The notes beneath the pieces were generated by a model. That model saw only the letters and a program-made list of their open reading frames with translations, was not told the origin of the DNA and did no database searches. A stretch of DNA of 61,936 bases, taken from Streptomyces sp. PsTaAH-137 (GTDB taxonomy: Bacteria > Actinomycetota > Actinomycetes > Streptomycetales > Streptomycetaceae). Positions 7,437 through 18,081 of the stretch are shown here, in pieces. The stretch lies in assembly GCF_003259365.1 (NCBI RefSeq), contig NZ_QLLY01000029.1:15887-77822 (forward strand), in the 5' to 3' direction. The stretch's first letter is position 1; every line of letters begins with the position of its first letter. The position numbers and the translations under genes are program-made.

Positions 7437-8966
7437 ATGGCGGAGACGAAGCGCGAGATCGAGCGGAAGTACGAGGTTGCGGGCGCTGCCGACGAGGGCT
7501 TCGAGCTGCCCGACCTGGGCAAGGTCCCCGGCGTGGCGGAGGTCATCGACAAGGGCGTGGTGGAACTCGACGCCGTGTACTACGACACGGCCGACCAGCG
7601 CCTCGCGGCCGACCACATCACCCTGCGCCGCCGCACCGGAGGCGACGACGCGGGCTGGCACCTGAAGATCCCGGTCGCCCTCGGCGAGGGCGTGCGGGAC
7701 GAGATCCGCGCCCCGCTCTCGGCACAACTGCCCCGCTCGCTCGCCGGACTCGTCCGGTCCCGGGTGCGACAGGAGCCGCTGCTGCCCGTCGTCCGCCTGC
7801 TGTCGTCCCGCGACGTCTCCCACCTGACCGACGCCCACGGCGCCCTGCTCGCCGAGGTCAGCGTCGACGCCGTACGCGCCGAGCGGGCCGACGGCCAGGG
7901 CGGCACGGCCTGGACGGAGATCGAGGTCGAACTGGCGGACGACGGCGACCCCGACTTCCTCGGCAAGGTCGAGAAGCGACTGCGCAAGGTCGGCGCCGAC
8001 CGCTCCGTCTCCCTCTCCAAACTGGCCCGAGCCCTCGACGAGACGGGCGCCAAGGCCCCGGCGTCGCGACCCGCCGCCCCCACGGAGCCCGGCACCGCGG
8101 GCGACCACGTCGTCGCCCACCTGCGCACCCAGCGGGACAAGCTCGTCGACCTCGACCCGGCGGTCCGCCGCGACCTGCCCGACGCGGTGCACCAGATGCG
8201 GGTCGCCGCCCGCAGGATGCGCAGCGCGTTCAAGACGTACAAGAAGATCCTCGACCCCGCCGCCACCGAACCGGTCGCCGAGGAGCTGAAATGGCTCGGC
8301 GGCGAGCTGGGCATCGACCGGGACCACGAGGTGCTGACCGAGCGGCTCACCGCCCGGATCGACGACGTACCGCGCACCCTGCTGCTCGGCCCGGTCCGCG
8401 GCCGGCTGCGGATCTGGGCGGTGGCCCGCCGCCAGGGCTCGCGCCGCCACACGGTCGCCGTCCTCGACAGCAAGCGCTACCTCGCCCTGCTGGACGCCCT
8501 GGACGCCCTGCTCGCCGACCCGCCGCTGCTGCCCGCCGCCCGGAAACCGGCCGCGGACCGCCTCGTAGCCGCCGCTCTCAAGGACAAGGCCCGCCTCGCC
8601 GCCCGTATCGAGCACGCCCTGTCGCTGCCCGCGGGCACCGACCGCGACGTGGCGATGCACGAGGCCCGTAAGTCCGCCAAGCGCGCCCGGTACGCGGGCG
8701 AGGCCGCCGTCCCCGCGCTCGGCAAGCAGGCCAAGCGGTTCGCCAAGCGGATGAAGGCCGTCCAGTCCCTCCTCGGCGACCACCAGGACTCCGTCGTCGC
8801 CCGCGAGACGCTGCGCCAGCTCGCGATCCAGGCGCACGCGGCCGGCGAGACGGCGTTCACCTGGGGACTGCTGTACGGACAGGAGCAGGCGGCCGCCGCT
8901 GACTACGAGCGGGAGCTGCCCGGGGTGTGGGCCGGGGCGGCGGAGGCGGGTCTCTCGGCGGGTTAG
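7437..8966 (+). CDS. CYTH and CHAD domain-containing protein
   Basis: Two-domain protein of 509 residues. The N-terminal CYTH domain (triphosphate tunnel metalloenzyme) starts immediately with the diagnostic ExExK motif (EIERK, residues 7-11) and has the YYDT...LRRR basic strands expected to bind a triphosphate or polyphosphate. After an Ala/Pro linker near residue 200, a helical CHAD domain follows with the conserved histidine helices HQMRVAARRMRSAFK and HEARKSAKRARYAGEA, a fold known to bind polyphosphate granules. Likely role: short-chain inorganic polyphosphatase or polyphosphate-binding protein; the exact substrate is not shown by sequence. Appears leaderless. Confidence 0.88.
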   Translation: MAETKREIERKYEVAGAADEGFELPDLGKVPGVAEVIDKGVVELDAVYYDTADQRLAADHITLRRRTGGDDAGWHLKIPVALGEGVRDEIRAPLSAQLPRSLAGLVRSRVRQEPLLPVVRLLSSRDVSHLTDAHGALLAEVSVDAVRAERADGQGGTAWTEIEVELADDGDPDFLGKVEKRLRKVGADRSVSLSKLARALDETGAKAPASRPAAPTEPGTAGDHVVAHLRTQRDKLVDLDPAVRRDLPDAVHQMRVAARRMRSAFKTYKKILDPAATEPVAEELKWLGGELGIDRDHEVLTERLTARIDDVPRTLLLGPVRGRLRIWAVARRQGSRRHTVAVLDSKRYLALLDALDALLADPPLLPAARKPAADRLVAAALKDKARLAARIEHALSLPAGTDRDVAMHEARKSAKRARYAGEAAVPALGKQAKRFAKRMKAVQSLLGDHQDSVVARETLRQLAIQAHAAGETAFTWGLLYGQEQAAAADYERELPGVWAGAAEAGLSAG

Positions 8967-9007
8967 GCTTGAGGGTCCCCCCTGTCAGCTCACAAAGGTC
9001 CACGGTT

Positions 9008-10963
<1,956 letters not shown>

Positions 10964-10974
10964 TACCTGATCGA

Positions 10975-11016
10975 CATGGGTGTGGGGCCGGGCGTCAGCC
11001 CGGCCCCACACCCATG
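10975..11016. terminator. Bidirectional terminator, 19-bp perfect hairpin
   Basis: Perfect 19-bp inverted repeat (left arm 10975-10993, right arm 10998-11016) around a GTCA loop. It lies in the convergent gap between the radical SAM gene (+) and the TerD-like gene (-), so it can terminate both. Confidence 0.85.
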
Positions 11017-11024
11017 TCCCACGG

Positions 11025-11612
11025 CTACTTGCTGACCGCGAAGCGCATCAGCGCGCGCTCGTCGCCCTGCTTGATCTTGCCGGTCTCATTGATGACCTCG
11101 AGCTTCCAGACGTCACCCGCGCTGCGGATCGCCTTCGCCACCAGGCACCCGTTGTCGGCGCTGAGCAGGCTCGGCCAGATGTCCGCCACCTGCTGGCTGC
11201 TGCCGCCGGTCGCGTCGTACACCTTGAAACTGATGTTGCGGGCCTTCTGGAACGAACTGCCCTTCTTGTAGGCCGCAGCGATGAACACGATCGACGTGAT
11301 GACCGGCGGCACCTTCGAGAACTCGACCGTGACGGTCTCGTCGTCGCCGTCGCCCTTGCCGGTCTGGTTGTCGCCGCTGTGCAGCAACGCGCCGTTGCCC
11401 AGCGGGTCCAGGGAGTCGAGGCCGGCCAGCCGGACCGGGTCGCCGCCCTGCAGCGCGACCGCTATCAGGTCCAGGTCCGTGCCCTGCTTGCGGCGCAGCG
11501 CGCCGAGCACGCCGCCGCTGCTGCCGGCGGTCGGGTCCCAGGAGACCCCGATGGAGAGATGGGTGACACCGTCGAGATCCGCGGGGCCGTCTTCCTTCGT
11601 AAGCGTAATCAT
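11025..11612 (-). CDS. TerD family protein
   Basis: 195-residue single-domain TerD/stress protein. It starts MITLTKEDGPADLDGVTHLSIGVSWD and has the acidic metal-binding pattern of the family (TDLDLIAVAL and the Asp-rich GDGDDETVTV strand). TerD-domain proteins bind Ca2+ and are associated with tellurite and other stress responses; in Streptomyces many paralogs affect differentiation. A possible promoter TTCACA-16-CACAAT places the start point at or next to the ATG, so the mRNA may be leaderless. The gene is inserted, on the opposite strand, between two normally adjacent radical SAM-associated genes. Exact role unknown. Confidence 0.85.
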   Translation of the reverse strand: MITLTKEDGPADLDGVTHLSIGVSWDPTAGSSGGVLGALRRKQGTDLDLIAVALQGGDPVRLAGLDSLDPLGNGALLHSGDNQTGKGDGDDETVTVEFSKVPPVITSIVFIAAAYKKGSSFQKARNISFKVYDATGGSSQQVADIWPSLLSADNGCLVAKAIRSAGDVWKLEVINETGKIKQGDERALMRFAVSK

Positions 11613-11699
11613 GGGCAGATTGTGCCTGGCACGGCCGCTTTGTGAAGCATCGGCGTCCAATCCCGCATCCGGAAGGCCCTCTTCGGCGTCTGACACTGC

Positions 11700-12731
11700 A
11701 TGGACATGGAGAAGCACCCCGGCCCCGCGCCCGCCTCCTCGGAAGGCTGTCTGGTGGCGGCCGTCCGTATGCCGATGCGGATCGTGGCGCTCGTCGTCGT
11801 GGTGCCGGTCCGGCTCGTGTGGGACGCGCTCGTCACGGCCGGACGCTTCCTCTGTGAGAAGGCGCTCGTGCCGCTCGGCCGCGGTGTCGGACTGCTGTTG
11901 TACTGGGTGCTCATCTGGCCGCTCGTCCAGCTCGCGCGCGGACTCGCCTTCCTGGGGCGGGTGTTGGTGGTCGTCCCGCTGGCGTGGCTGTACGCGCGCG
12001 TGCTCGCCCCCGTCGGGCGGGCGCTCGCCGTGGTGCTCGCCTGGGTCGGCCGGGCCCTGTTCGTCTGGCCGTGGGTCTGGCTGTGGCGGCAGGTGCTCGT
12101 TCCGATGGGGCGTGGACTGGGCCTGCTGTTCCGGCAGTTCGCGGCGGGCGTCGCCGCGCTCGGGCGGATCCTGCTCGTCGTACCCGCCGTGTGGCTGTAC
12201 GCGCGCGTGCTGACTCCACTCGGGCACGCGATCGCCCTGCTCGTCCGGTGGATTCTCGTGCTGCCCGCGCTCGCCCTGTGGCGCTGGGTGCTGCTGCCCG
12301 TCGGACGTGCCCTCGGCGTGCTGCTGCGGGAGATCGGCGACGCGCTCGGCGTCGCCTGGCGCGTGGCCGGGTACGTCTCGCTCGCCGTCGGACGGTTCCT
12401 CGGCACCCTGCTGCGCCGGATCCTCGTGGAGCCCGTGCGCTGGGCGTACCGCAGGGTGCTCACCCCGGTCGGGCACGTCGTACGGGACCGGCTGTGGCGG
12501 CCCGCCGCCCGGGTGGTCCGGGAGACGCTCGGCGCGGTCCGTGCCACGGTCCGGCAGGTCCGGGCCGACGTGCGGCGCGCCCTGTTCGGTCCGGACCGCC
12601 CGCCCGAGCCGCTGGTCACGGAGGTGCGGGAACCGGAGGACGCGCAGGGACGTACTCTTGGTAGCAGTACCGCTGTCAGCACTGGCAGCAGTGCGACCGC
12701 TCTCACGAAGACCGCATTCATTAAGGATTAG
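11700..12731 (+). CDS. Hydrophobic repeat membrane protein, unknown function
   Basis: I do not recognise a family. The 343-residue product is dominated by hydrophobic segments punctuated by six copies of a motif [LVT]-P-x-G-[RH] (prolines near residues 58, 104, 135, 173, 200, 256), each preceded by an aromatic/basic stretch such as WLYARVL or ALWRWVL. Two blocks, residues about 85-109 and 154-178, are nearly identical over 25 residues. The C-terminal 80 residues are Arg-rich, then Ser/Thr-rich. Start ATG 11700 (second ATG 11706) has no strong ribosome site; 11769 is another option. It ends 4 nt before the next gene, so it is probably co-transcribed with the DUF2344 gene. The repeats suggest amphipathic or re-entrant helices forming a membrane sheet or pore-like body. 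Confidence 0.7.
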   Translation: MDMEKHPGPAPASSEGCLVAAVRMPMRIVALVVVVPVRLVWDALVTAGRFLCEKALVPLGRGVGLLLYWVLIWPLVQLARGLAFLGRVLVVVPLAWLYARVLAPVGRALAVVLAWVGRALFVWPWVWLWRQVLVPMGRGLGLLFRQFAAGVAALGRILLVVPAVWLYARVLTPLGHAIALLVRWILVLPALALWRWVLLPVGRALGVLLREIGDALGVAWRVAGYVSLAVGRFLGTLLRRILVEPVRWAYRRVLTPVGHVVRDRLWRPAARVVRETLGAVRATVRQVRADVRRALFGPDRPPEPLVTEVREPEDAQGRTLGSSTAVSTGSSATALTKTAFIKD

Positions 12732-12735
12732 GACA

Positions 12736-13581
12736 CTGGGCAAGCGACAGCCCGAAGGCCCGCCGCCCGCACCCGCGGTGCAGCGCATCCGACTGCGCTA
12801 CACCAAGCGCGGCCGCCTCCGGTTCACCAGCCACCGAGACTTCCAGCGCGCCTTCGAGCGTGCGCTGCGCCGCGCCGAGGTGCCCATGGCGTACTCGGCG
12901 GGGTTCACGCCGCACCCGAAGGTGTCCTACGCCAATGCCGCACCCACCGGCACGGGCAGTGAGGCCGAGTACCTGGAGATCGCGCTCACCGCGCCCCGCG
13001 ACCCCGGCACCCTCCGTGAGCTGCTCGACGAGTCGATGCCGCACGGCCTCGACATCGTCGACGCCGTCGAGGCCCGTACCTCGGGACTCGCCGACCGGCT
13101 CGCCGCCTCCGTGTGGGAGCTGCGGCTCGACGGGGTCACGGCCGAGGAGGCCGCCCGCGCCGCGGAGGTCTTCCGGGCCGCCGAGACGGTCGAGGTGCAG
13201 CGCCGCACCAAGAACGGCATGCGGACGTTCGACGCCCGCGGTGCCGTCGTGTCGCTGGAGGCACATGAGGCGGCGCGGATCTCGGATGTCCCGGCTGATA
13301 GGCCCGGCGACAAGGCCTGTGCGATACTGCGCCTGGTTGTTCGGCACGTGACGCCTGCCGTTCGACCCGACGACGTCCTGTCCGGTCTCCGCGCCGTGGC
13401 CGACCTGGCGCCGCCGGTCCCCGCAGCGGTGACCAGGCTGGCGCAGGGGCCTTTCGATGAAGAGACCGGCACGGTGACCGACCCGCTCGCGCCCGACCGC
13501 GAGGCAGTCCAGGCCACCCCGCACGCGGGGGCCGCAGGATCTGCCGCCGCGAAGGTGCCTGCCGTGGAAGGTTCCGCGTAA
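12736..13581 (+). CDS. TIGR03936/DUF2344 radical SAM-associated protein
   Basis: 281-residue protein beginning (G)KRQPEGPPPAPAVQRIRLRYTKRGR, followed by the family core RFTSHRDFQRAFERALRRA and GFTPHPKVSYANA. It normally accompanies a TIGR03960 radical SAM enzyme, upstream here at 9008. No ATG, GTG or TTG occurs at the expected N-terminus. A CTG at 12736 lies 8 nt after AAGGA and yields the N-terminus I recall from other Streptomyces copies, so I take CTG as the start. The fallback is GTG 12778, 19 nt beyond the nearest GAAGG, which removes 14 residues. The Shine-Dalgarno overlaps the stop of the preceding repeat protein. Confidence 0.82.
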   Translation: MGKRQPEGPPPAPAVQRIRLRYTKRGRLRFTSHRDFQRAFERALRRAEVPMAYSAGFTPHPKVSYANAAPTGTGSEAEYLEIALTAPRDPGTLRELLDESMPHGLDIVDAVEARTSGLADRLAASVWELRLDGVTAEEAARAAEVFRAAETVEVQRRTKNGMRTFDARGAVVSLEAHEAARISDVPADRPGDKACAILRLVVRHVTPAVRPDDVLSGLRAVADLAPPVPAAVTRLAQGPFDEETGTVTDPLAPDREAVQATPHAGAAGSAAAKVPAVEGSA

Positions 13582-13834
13582 GGACGGTCGCCGTCGCGCC
13601 GCCCTCGTACTCGGGAGCCACCTGGGTCGGGCAGCGCACCCACCCAAGGACTTTCGCCAGGCCGTACGTACATCGCGTACCGGAACCGGCGAGAACAGAC
13701 AGAAGAGCCCCCGTGCGGCGCCCGCGCCCCGGACCGGCGGCCCTCGCGCCCGACAACGAGCGCGAGCGAGCCGCGGACGTCACCGGTCATGGATCAGGCG
13801 CGGCGCCCGGGGGCCCGACGGGAGATCCACCCGC

Positions 13835-16800
13835 ATGCCCGAGCCGACCGAACCCACCACCTCCGAGCTGGACAGCCCCAGCGACACCCTGCCCCCGCGC
13901 CGCCGGCGCCGGGCCGCGTCGCGTCCCGCGGGCCCGCCCGCGGCCCCCTCCGCCGAGACCGCCGCGCCGGCCATACCGGCCGCTGCCGCGGACGCCGAGG
14001 ACCAGCTCGCCCCCGCAGACGAGGCCGCCGAGGCCGCTGCCACCCCTGAGACCTCTCCGGCGCCCGAGGCGCAGGACGCGGCGCCCGCCGCCCGCCCGCG
14101 CCGCCGCGCGACCCGTCGCGCCTCCGCGCCCACCGGTGCGCCCGCGCAGGCCGAGGCCGCCGAGCCGGTCGTCGAGCCGGCCGCGGAGCCGGTCGCCGCG
14201 CCCGCCGCCGAAGAGGCGCCCGCCGAGGCTGCCGCCCCGCGCCGTCGCCGCCGCGCGACCCGTACCGCGTCCGCCCCCGTGACGGACACCGCCGAGAGCG
14301 CCGCGCCCGCCGCCGACGAGCCGAAGGCCGTCGCGGAGGAGACCCCGGCCGCCGAAGAGGCGCCCGCCGAGGCCGCCGCGCCGCGCCGTCGCCGCCGTGC
14401 GACCCGTACCGTCGCCACCCCCGCCGCCGAGACTCCGGCCGTCGAGGCGGCCCCGGCCGAGGAGCCGCAGGCCGCGGCGCCCGTCGCCGAGGAGGCCCCG
14501 GCCGAGTCCGCCGATGACGCGGCCCCGCGCCGTTCGCGTCGCCGGGCCACCCGCGCCGTGTCCGCGCCCGAGGCCCCGCAGGCCGCCGAGCCGGCCGCGC
14601 AGGAGCAGGCCGCGCCCGTCGAGTCGGCGGAGCCCGTCGAGGCCGCCGAGGACGACGCGCCGCGTCGCCCCCGTCGCCGCGCCACCCGTAAGGCCGCCGG
14701 CGGCTTCTCCGAGCCCAAGCAGTCGAAGGGCCGGCAGGCGAAGCAGTCCGGCACGGCCGACGCCGAGGGCGGCAGCCGCCCGAAGCGGCCGTCCGTCGCC
14801 GTCTTCCAGGCGCCGGTCTTCACCGAGCCGATGTTCCAGACGCCCGAGCGCGCCGCTGCCGCCGCCGCGGCCGAGGCCGCCGGTGAGCCGGCCGCCGAGC
14901 CCGAGACGGCTCCCGAGCCCGTCGCGGCCGTCGAGGAGGACCAGACGCCGCGCCGTCGCCGCCGTCGCCGCGCCACCGACGAGCGCCCCGCCGCCGAGCC
15001 CGAGGCCCCCGCCACCGCGCCGGAGCCCGCCGCCGAGACGCCGGCCGTCGAGCAGGAGGCCGAGCAGGCCACCGAGGCCGACGAGCAGGACAACGACAGC
15101 GCTGACAGCGCTGACGGCGCCGACGACCACGACGAGCAGGGCGACCGCCCGGCCCGCCGTCGCCGTCGCGGTGGCCGCCGCCGTCGTCGCGGTGACGCCG
15201 CCGACACGGACGCCGAGACCGACGCCGACGCCGCGGACGAGGCCGACGACGAGCACGGCGACGACGAGCACGCCGACGACCACGACGACGAGCAGGACGC
15301 GCACGGCTCCTCCGGCGGGTCGAGCAGCAGCCGTCGCCGCCGCCGTCGCCGCCGTCGCGCCGGTGACGCGTCCCCCGAGGCCGAGCAGTCCTCGGACGAC
15401 CCGGAGCGCACCGTCGTCAAGGTCCGCGAGCCGCGCAAGAAGGACGAGAAGGCCGAGCGCTCGACCTCCTCGGACGAGGTGCAGTCCATCAAGGGCTCCA
15501 CGCGTCTGGAGGCCAAGAAGCAGCGCCGCCGCGAGGGCCGCGAGCAGGGCCGCCGCCGCGTCCCGATCATCACCGAGGCCGAGTTCCTGGCCCGCCGCGA
15601 GGCCGTCGAGCGCGTGATGGTCGTCCGGCAGAACGGCGACCGCACCCAGATCGGCGTGCTCGAGGACAACATCCTCGTCGAGCACTACGTCAACAAGGAG
15701 CAGTCGACCTCGTACGTCGGCAACGTCTACCTGGGCAAGGTCCAGAACGTGCTGCCGTCGATGGAGGCCGCCTTCATCGACATCGGCAAGGGCCGCAACG
15801 CGGTGCTGTACGCCGGTGAGGTCAACTTCGAGGCGCTCGGCATGGCCAACGGGCCGCGCCGCATCGAGACCGCGCTCAAGTCCGGCCAGTCCGTGCTCGT
15901 GCAGGTCACCAAGGACCCGATCGGCCACAAGGGCGCCCGCCTGACCAGCCAGGTCTCGCTGCCCGGCCGCTACCTGGTCTACGTGCCCGAGGGCTCGATG
16001 ACCGGCATCAGCCGCAAGCTGCCCGACACCGAGCGCGCGCGTCTGAAGACCATCCTCAAGAAGATCGTCCCCGAGGACGCGGGCGTCATCGTGCGCACCG
16101 CCGCCGAGGGCGCGAGCGAGGACGAGCTGCGCCGCGACGTCGAGCGTCTGCAGGCCCAGTGGGAGGACATCCAGAAGAAGTCCAAGCAGATCTCGACGTC
16201 GTCGCCGAGCCTGCTGTACGGCGAGCCGGACATGACCGTCCGCGTCGTGCGCGACATCTTCAACGAGGACTTCTCCAAGGTCATCGTCAGCGGTGACGAG
16301 GCGTGGGAGACCATCCACGGCTACGTCAACCATGTCGCCCCCGACCTGGCCGACCGGCTGTCCCGCTGGACGTCCGAGGTCGACGTCTTCGCGACGTACC
16401 GGATCGACGAGCAGCTCGCCAAGGCGCTCGACCGCAAGGTGTGGCTGCCCTCCGGCGGCTCCCTGGTGATCGACAAGACCGAGGCGATGATCGTCGTCGA
16501 CGTCAACACCGGGAAGTTCACCGGCCAGGGCGGCAACCTCGAAGAGACCGTGACGAGGAACAACCTCGAAGCGGCCGAGGAGATCGTCCGCCAGCTGCGG
16601 CTGCGCGACCTCGGCGGCATCGTCGTCATCGACTTCATCGACATGGTCCTGGAGTCCAACCGGGACCTGGTGCTGCGCCGTCTCCTGGAGTGCCTGGGCC
16701 GTGACCGGACCAAGCACCAGGTCGCCGAGGTCACCTCGCTCGGCCTGGTCCAGATGACCCGTAAGCGCGTCGGCCAGGGCCTCCTGGAGTCCTTCTCCGA

Positions 16801-17860
16801 GACCTGCGTGCACTGCAACGGCCGCGGTGTCATCGTCCACATGGAGCAGGCGTCCTCCGCCGGCACCGGTGGCGGCGGCAAGCGCAAGAAGCGCGGCCGC
16901 GGCGGCAACGGCGCGGACCACCAGCACGAGACGCACGAGCACGACACGCACGAGCACGAGGCCCACGCGGAGGCGTCGGAGCAGGCCGAGACCGAGGCCG
17001 AGGTCGCCGCGGAGGTGGCCGCCCCGGTGGCGCTGCCCGAGCCCGAGTTCGTCCCGGACGAGGAGCTGTACTCCAGCGCCGCCGAGGCGGAGGCCGCGGC
17101 GGGCAGCCGTGGCCGCTCGCGCCGCCGTGCCACGCGCCGCGCGTCGGCCCCGGCCGGTGCCCCGAAGCAGGAGCAGACCGACAACAAGCGGTCCGCGCGT
17201 GCCGACCGGGCCCGCAAGGCGGAGCAGGCCGAGGAGCAGCGGGAGACCGCCGAGGCCGCCCCGGTGGCCGAGCCGGTCGCCGAGGCGCCGAAGGCCCAGG
17301 AGACGCCCGAGCCCGCGGCGGAGCAGGCTGCCGAGGCTCCGGCCCCGCGCGCCCGCCGTCGTGCCACGCGCAAGGCCAGCGCCCCCGCGGGTGCCCCGAA
17401 GGCGTCGTCCGACGAGGCCGCCGCGGTGACCGTCGTGGAGACGGTGCCCGAGGCCGAGCCGAAGGCCGAGGAGCCCGTGGTGGAGCAGTCGGCGGCCGAG
17501 GCTGCCGCGCCGGCCCGCCCGCGCCGCCGTGCCGTCCGCAAGGCCACCGCGCCGACCGCGTCCGAGGAGCCGGCCGTCCTGGTCGTCCCGTCGGCCACGG
17601 AGGAGCCGGCCGCTCAGGACGAGCCCGTGGAGGAGGCGCCCGCCGCCAAGAAGACGGCCCGTAAGACGGCCAAGAAGGCGACGGCGAAGAAGGCGGCCAC
17701 CGCCACCAAGAAGACCGCGGCCAAGAAGACGGCCGCGAAGAAGACGACGGCCAAGAAGGCGGCGACCAAGACCGCCGCCAAGAAGACGACCGCGAAGAAG
17801 ACCGCGGCGGCCGAGCAGCAGTCGCTGCCGTCCGTCACGGCCGCGGCCGACGAGGCCTGA
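13835..17860 (+). CDS. rne: Ribonuclease E/G family endoribonuclease
   Basis: Single-strand-specific endoribonuclease for mRNA decay and rRNA/tRNA processing. The 1341-residue protein has its catalytic core in the middle: an S1-like region from about residue 600 (VVRQNGDRTQIGVLEDN), the catalytic Asp segments VVDVNTGKF (about 889) and IVVIDFIDM (about 930), and the zinc-link CVHCNGRG (about 990). Both flanks are low-complexity Ala/Glu/Pro with repeated RRRRATR-ASAP modules, and the last 60 residues are a Lys/Ala histone-H1-like tail. Streptomyces RNase E is known to have this scaffold-core-scaffold order. GGAG lies 10 nt before ATG 13835. The 253-nt spacer upstream (13582-13834) probably holds the promoter and leader. 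Confidence 0.95.
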   Translation: MPEPTEPTTSELDSPSDTLPPRRRRRAASRPAGPPAAPSAETAAPAIPAAAADAEDQLAPADEAAEAAATPETSPAPEAQDAAPAARPRRRATRRASAPTGAPAQAEAAEPVVEPAAEPVAAPAAEEAPAEAAAPRRRRRATRTASAPVTDTAESAAPAADEPKAVAEETPAAEEAPAEAAAPRRRRRATRTVATPAAETPAVEAAPAEEPQAAAPVAEEAPAESADDAAPRRSRRRATRAVSAPEAPQAAEPAAQEQAAPVESAEPVEAAEDDAPRRPRRRATRKAAGGFSEPKQSKGRQAKQSGTADAEGGSRPKRPSVAVFQAPVFTEPMFQTPERAAAAAAAEAAGEPAAEPETAPEPVAAVEEDQTPRRRRRRRATDERPAAEPEAPATAPEPAAETPAVEQEAEQATEADEQDNDSADSADGADDHDEQGDRPARRRRRGGRRRRRGDAADTDAETDADAADEADDEHGDDEHADDHDDEQDAHGSSGGSSSSRRRRRRRRRAGDASPEAEQSSDDPERTVVKVREPRKKDEKAERSTSSDEVQSIKGSTRLEAKKQRRREGREQGRRRVPIITEAEFLARREAVERVMVVRQNGDRTQIGVLEDNILVEHYVNKEQSTSYVGNVYLGKVQNVLPSMEAAFIDIGKGRNAVLYAGEVNFEALGMANGPRRIETALKSGQSVLVQVTKDPIGHKGARLTSQVSLPGRYLVYVPEGSMTGISRKLPDTERARLKTILKKIVPEDAGVIVRTAAEGASEDELRRDVERLQAQWEDIQKKSKQISTSSPSLLYGEPDMTVRVVRDIFNEDFSKVIVSGDEAWETIHGYVNHVAPDLADRLSRWTSEVDVFATYRIDEQLAKALDRKVWLPSGGSLVIDKTEAMIVVDVNTGKFTGQGGNLEETVTRNNLEAAEEIVRQLRLRDLGGIVVIDFIDMVLESNRDLVLRRLLECLGRDRTKHQVAEVTSLGLVQMTRKRVGQGLLESFSETCVHCNGRGVIVHMEQASSAGTGGGGKRKKRGRGGNGADHQHETHEHDTHEHEAHAEASEQAETEAEVAAEVAAPVALPEPEFVPDEELYSSAAEAEAAAGSRGRSRRRATRRASAPAGAPKQEQTDNKRSARADRARKAEQAEEQRETAEAAPVAEPVAEAPKAQETPEPAAEQAAEAPAPRARRRATRKASAPAGAPKASSDEAAAVTVVETVPEAEPKAEEPVVEQSAAEAAAPARPRRRAVRKATAPTASEEPAVLVVPSATEEPAAQDEPVEEAPAAKKTARKTAKKATAKKAATATKKTAAKKTAAKKTTAKKAATKTAAKKTTAKKTAAAEQQSLPSVTAAADEA

Positions 17861-17864
17861 GCCA

Positions 17865-17918
17865 CGCACGAAGGCGCCCCCGGCACGGCTTCGGCTGTGC
17901 CGGGGGCGCCTTCGTGCG
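17865..17918. terminator. Strong terminator after rne, 22-bp perfect stem
   Basis: Arms 17865-17886 and 17897-17918 are perfectly complementary around a GGCTTCGGCT loop, starting 4 nt after the rne stop. No U-tract follows, as is common for Streptomyces terminators. Confidence 0.85.
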
Positions 17919-18081
17919 CCGTGACAGCAGGGGAGGGGAACGGGTGAATATCGTACGTAAATCGCCCCCCCGCCCTCGGGGCACGGCAAACTACCTGTAA
18001 AACTCAAGCGGTAGTACATGTGCGGGAGAAGCAGGGGTGTCCGTTGGGGAGACGGCCGCGCCCTTGCCAGGGAGGGGAATC

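Noticed and set aside
13787..18019. 1410-codon minus-strand frame opposite rne
   Set aside because: A mirror of the Ala/Arg/Glu repeats of RNase E; Gly/Leu/Arg-rich, no motif, no ribosome site.
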